The notes beneath the pieces are model-generated. The model did no database searches and had not been told where the DNA came from. It worked only from the letters and a program-made list of their open reading frames with translations. DNA of 8,239 nucleotides from AB-137-C09 sp964458185. Lineage in GTDB: Bacteria > Pseudomonadota > Zetaproteobacteria > Mariprofundales > Mariprofundaceae. The position numbers and the translations under genes are program-made. Where the stretch lies: contig CAYWFG010000043.1 in the NCBI GenBank assembly GCA_964458185.1, forward strand, positions 1-8,239. Direction: 5' to 3'. Numbering within the stretch: position 1 is the stretch's first letter; each line of letters opens with the position of its first letter. This document shows positions 5,664 through 8,239 of this stretch, in pieces.

Positions 5664-8063
5664 ATGAACATACACCAATCTGATGAACCGAATGACGAAG
5701 CACTGGATGTGACCTCCGATAGTGAAGTAGAATCTGCTATTGTAGAAGACTCTTTTCCCAATGTTTTGCCGTTATTCCCTGTTTCTAATCGCCCCTTGTT
5801 GCCAGGTGTAATCGCCCCATTGCTGTATGACGGAGAAGAATACACGAGTTTGATTCGTGATATGGTGAAAAATAAAGAGCATTATATTGCCTTAACCTTG
5901 GTTTGTGATGATGAAGCAGAGCCAACCCCCGATAATTTTTGCAGGGTTGGGGTGTTGGCGCGTTTAATCAAGGCAGCGGGTGACGATCACGATCATTTGC
6001 AACTCTTGGTGGAATGTGTGCAACGCATTCATATACTTGATTATACGGGTGAGAAAGCACCTTTTTATGTCAATGTTGAATACACGCCAGAGCCTGATAG
6101 CCAAGACAATACCGAATTACGCGCTTACAGCGTGGCGATGATTAATACCATCAAAGAGCTGTTAAAACACAATCCTTTGTATGAAGAAGAATTAAAACGC
6201 TTTTTAAACCGTTACCGCTCAGACAAGCCGGGGATGCTGGCGGACTTTGCAGCTAACCTTACCTCTGCCGATGGGCAAGAGATGCAAGAAATTTTAGAAA
6301 CATATTCGTTGTTTGACCGCGTGAAAAAAGTATTATCGTTGTTGGATAAAGAAGTCAATGTCAGCCGTTTGCAAAACCGTATCCGTAAAAACATTGATGA
6401 GCGGGTGGCAGAGCAGCAACGAAAATACTTTTTGCGTGAACAGTTAGAAGAAATACGCCGCGAATTGGGTTTGAACGAAGACCCGACCGAAAAAGAAATT
6501 GCGCGTTTGCGTAAAAAAGCTGAATCTTGTGTGTTTACCGACGAAGCTACCACACGTTTTGAAGAAGAGATCAACAAATTGGCGATGATTGACCCCAATG
6601 CTTCAGAGTATGGTGTTACCCGTTCATATTTGGATTGTTTGTGCAGTTTGCCATGGGGCAAGCATGCTAGAGATTCTTTTGCCATGAAGCGGGCAGCGCG
6701 TGAATTGAACCGTCATCATGCAGGTTTGGAAGATATTAAAGATCGTATTTTAGAGTTTATTGCCGTGGGTGGTCGGCGCAATGCGGTGGGGGGTTCTATT
6801 ATTTTGTTTGTAGGCCCCCCCGGTGTAGGTAAGACTTCGATTGGTCGCGCCATTGCCAGCGCGTTGAATCGTCCGTTTTTTCGTTTTTCTGTGGGTGGCA
6901 TGCGTGATGAGGCAGAAATTAAAGGGCATCGACGCACCTATATTGGCGCGATGCCCGGTAAAATTTTGCAGGCATTAAAACAAGTTGAAGTCGATAACCC
7001 TGTATTGATGATTGATGAAGTGGATAAAATAGGCGCGGATGTGCATGGTGATCCTGCCTCTGCTTTGTTGGAGGTCTTAGACCCTGAGCAAAGTTGTGAT
7101 TTTTTGGATCATTATTTGGATGTCCGTTTTGATTTGTCGCGGGTATTGTTTTTATTAACGGCGAATGATCTTTGGAATATCCCACCTGCGCTGCGTAACC
7201 GTGCTGAGGTGATTCATCTTCCTGGTTATTTAAACGAAGAGAAAAAACGTATTGCATCCCGTCATTTGTGGCCAAAATTATTGGAGAAAAATGCCTTTTC
7301 ACGGGATGAAGTAAAACTAACGCCAGCCACATTACATTACATCATTGACAGTTATGCGCGTGAACCCGGCGTGCGCAGGCTGGAACAACAACTAGAAAAA
7401 ATCCTTCGCCGTACCGCAAGAAAAGTTGCTGAAGCTACTATTACCCTGCCAATTCGCATTCAAAAAAAGGATATTCAAGATTATTTAGGTTTGCCTAGGC
7501 GTGAAAAAAACATACAACGCCTTGTTGGTACGGCAATCGGCATGGCTTGGACATCCATGGGTGGCACGTTGCTGAACGTAGAGGCAATAACGGTGCATGA
7601 AGAGCGGCGAGAGTTAAAAATCACAGGGCGTTTGGGTAAGGTGATGCAAGAATCTTCGGATATTTCTTTATCTTTTTTGTTGGCGAATGCAAAAAAATTT
7701 GGTGTAGCCGATGATTTTTTTACCAAACGCGCCATTCACATGCATATCCCCGATGGTTCAACCCCCAAAGATGGTCCCTCAGCAGGCATCACCATGACCA
7801 CTGCATTGCTTTCTTTGGCATTAAACCGTGCGCCGCGTCTGGTGGCGATGACAGGAGAATTGAGATTGACTGGGCAAGTTTCGGCGATTGGCGGCTTAAG
7901 AGAGAAATTACTTGCCGCCAAGCGCATGCATATCTATGAAGTCATTGTGCCTGTCGATAACCGTGAAGATATAGAAGAATTTCCTACTCATGTATGCAAA
8001 GGGCTGACGGTTCATTATGTTGAGCATTATAAGCAGGTGAAGAAAATATTGTTTGATGGTTGA
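5664..8063 (+). CDS. lon: ATP-dependent Lon protease (LonA type)
   Basis: A 799-residue cytosolic AAA+ serine protease that unfolds and degrades damaged and regulatory proteins. An acidic N-terminal tail (1-32) precedes the LON substrate-binding domain, which starts at VLPLFPVSNRPLLPG (34-48) and runs to about 225. A coiled helical region (about 230-290, ending the QQRKYFLREQLEEIRREL stretch near 268) follows. The AAA+ module has Walker A GPPGVGKT (384-391), Walker B VLMIDEVDK (447-455), a probable arginine finger at 513 and a sensor-2 Arg at 571. The protease domain carries the Ser706-Lys748 dyad in PKDGPSAG and REKLLAAKR. All catalytic parts are intact. The ATG at 5664 is needed to include the whole LON domain, yet it has no Shine-Dalgarno (upstream bases are AATCGCCCCC). 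No clear sigma-70 or sigma-32 promoter stands out in the 100-base leader. It is not beside clpX or hupB, the usual partners, but runs into hsdM, so it may be a second Lon. The family call is firm; the paralogue status is inference. Confidence 0.96.
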   Translation: MNIHQSDEPNDEALDVTSDSEVESAIVEDSFPNVLPLFPVSNRPLLPGVIAPLLYDGEEYTSLIRDMVKNKEHYIALTLVCDDEAEPTPDNFCRVGVLARLIKAAGDDHDHLQLLVECVQRIHILDYTGEKAPFYVNVEYTPEPDSQDNTELRAYSVAMINTIKELLKHNPLYEEELKRFLNRYRSDKPGMLADFAANLTSADGQEMQEILETYSLFDRVKKVLSLLDKEVNVSRLQNRIRKNIDERVAEQQRKYFLREQLEEIRRELGLNEDPTEKEIARLRKKAESCVFTDEATTRFEEEINKLAMIDPNASEYGVTRSYLDCLCSLPWGKHARDSFAMKRAARELNRHHAGLEDIKDRILEFIAVGGRRNAVGGSIILFVGPPGVGKTSIGRAIASALNRPFFRFSVGGMRDEAEIKGHRRTYIGAMPGKILQALKQVEVDNPVLMIDEVDKIGADVHGDPASALLEVLDPEQSCDFLDHYLDVRFDLSRVLFLLTANDLWNIPPALRNRAEVIHLPGYLNEEKKRIASRHLWPKLLEKNAFSRDEVKLTPATLHYIIDSYAREPGVRRLEQQLEKILRRTARKVAEATITLPIRIQKKDIQDYLGLPRREKNIQRLVGTAIGMAWTSMGGTLLNVEAITVHEERRELKITGRLGKVMQESSDISLSFLLANAKKFGVADDFFTKRAIHMHIPDGSTPKDGPSAGITMTTALLSLALNRAPRLVAMTGELRLTGQVSAIGGLREKLLAAKRMHIYEVIVPVDNREDIEEFPTHVCKGLTVHYVEHYKQVKKILFDG

Positions 8064-8074
8064 AGTATAAAGGT

Positions 8075-8079
8075 AAGGA
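8075..8079 (+). promoter_or_regulatory. Ribosome binding site of hsdM
   Basis: AAGGA, six bases before the ATG at 8086, in the 22-base gap after the lon stop. It supports this start and suggests translation from a lon-hsdM transcript. Confidence 0.65.
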
Positions 8080-8085
8080 TGCCCC

Positions 8086-8239
8086 ATGAATCACGCCGCA
8101 CACAACAAACTTATTTCTTTTATCTGGTCGATTGCGGATGATTGTCTGCGCGATGTGTATGTGCGTGGTAAATACCGCGATGTGATTTTGCCGATGGTGG
8201 TGTTGCGTCGTTTGGATGCTTTGCTTGAGCCATCCAAAG
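8086..8239 (+). CDS. hsdM: Type I restriction-modification methyltransferase subunit HsdM (N-terminal part)
   Basis: The first 51 residues of a gene cut by the window end. The translation contains LISFIWSIADDCLRD (9-23) and KYRDVILPMVVLRRLDALLEPSK (29-51). This is the signature opening of the HsdM N-terminal helical domain (HsdM_N), which normally reads like SFIWSIADLLRG...ILPFTVLRRLD..LEPTK. HsdM is the N6-adenine methyltransferase of type I systems and forms the M2S modification enzyme with HsdS and, with HsdR, the restriction complex. The catalytic NPPF/Y motif and the hsdS and hsdR genes would lie beyond the window. It starts 22 bases after lon in the same direction with a fair ribosome site. 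Confidence 0.9.
   Translation, partial: MNHAAHNKLISFIWSIADDCLRDVYVRGKYRDVILPMVVLRRLDALLEPSK

Noticed and set aside
5660..5665. CCCCAT at the lon start as a heat-shock -10 box
   Set aside because: No CTTGAA-like -35 lies 13-16 bases upstream, and the box overlaps the start codon.
6212..7332. Long minus-strand open frames inside lon, and similar ones inside htpG and htpX
   Set aside because: They mirror the codon pattern of the real genes, have no recognisable domains and no credible ribosome sites.
8059..8087. Sigma-32-like boxes GTTGAAG and CCCCAT just before hsdM
   Set aside because: The spacer is 16 bases, longer than the optimum, and the -10 box overlaps the ATG, so any transcript would start inside the gene. 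It is probably chance.

Overview
The window looks like a chromosomal segment of a fairly low-GC gammaproteobacterium. This rests on the HtpX, HtpG and Lon sequences, all of the E. coli type, a near-perfect sigma-32 promoter of the gammaproteobacterial kind, and a TTCCCACGC/GCGTGGGAA intergenic hairpin of a sort I associate with sulfur-oxidising Thiotrichales such as Thiothrix and Beggiatoa. The class is fairly secure; the order is only a guess.

Layout. Bases 1-135 hold a small element with inverted ends and no gene. Two minus-strand genes follow: a protein with an AAA-ATPase-like and a PD-(D/E)XK nuclease-like domain (1905 down to 136), preceded in transcription by a small alpha/beta hydrolase (2551 down to 1928). 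The two are 22 bases apart and may share a transcript. A divergent spacer (2552-2644) carries a sigma-32 promoter facing right. It drives htpX (2645-3568) and, 36 bases later, htpG (3605-5524). A perfect 14-bp hairpin (5532-5563) closes that unit. A LonA-type protease (5664-8063) comes next, and 22 bases after it starts a type I restriction-modification methyltransferase subunit, hsdM, cut by the window end.

How the genes work together. HtpX (inner-membrane metalloprotease), HtpG (Hsp90) and Lon (ATP-dependent protease) are three heat-shock/proteostasis proteins in a row. The first two appear co-regulated by sigma-32. Lon lies outside its usual clpX/hupB setting and instead leads into hsdM, so it may be a second Lon tied to the restriction-modification locus. 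That is inference. The rest of the window is mostly well-known families. I do not see an outright new system; the lon-hsdM junction and the ATPase/nuclease protein are the parts most worth following.
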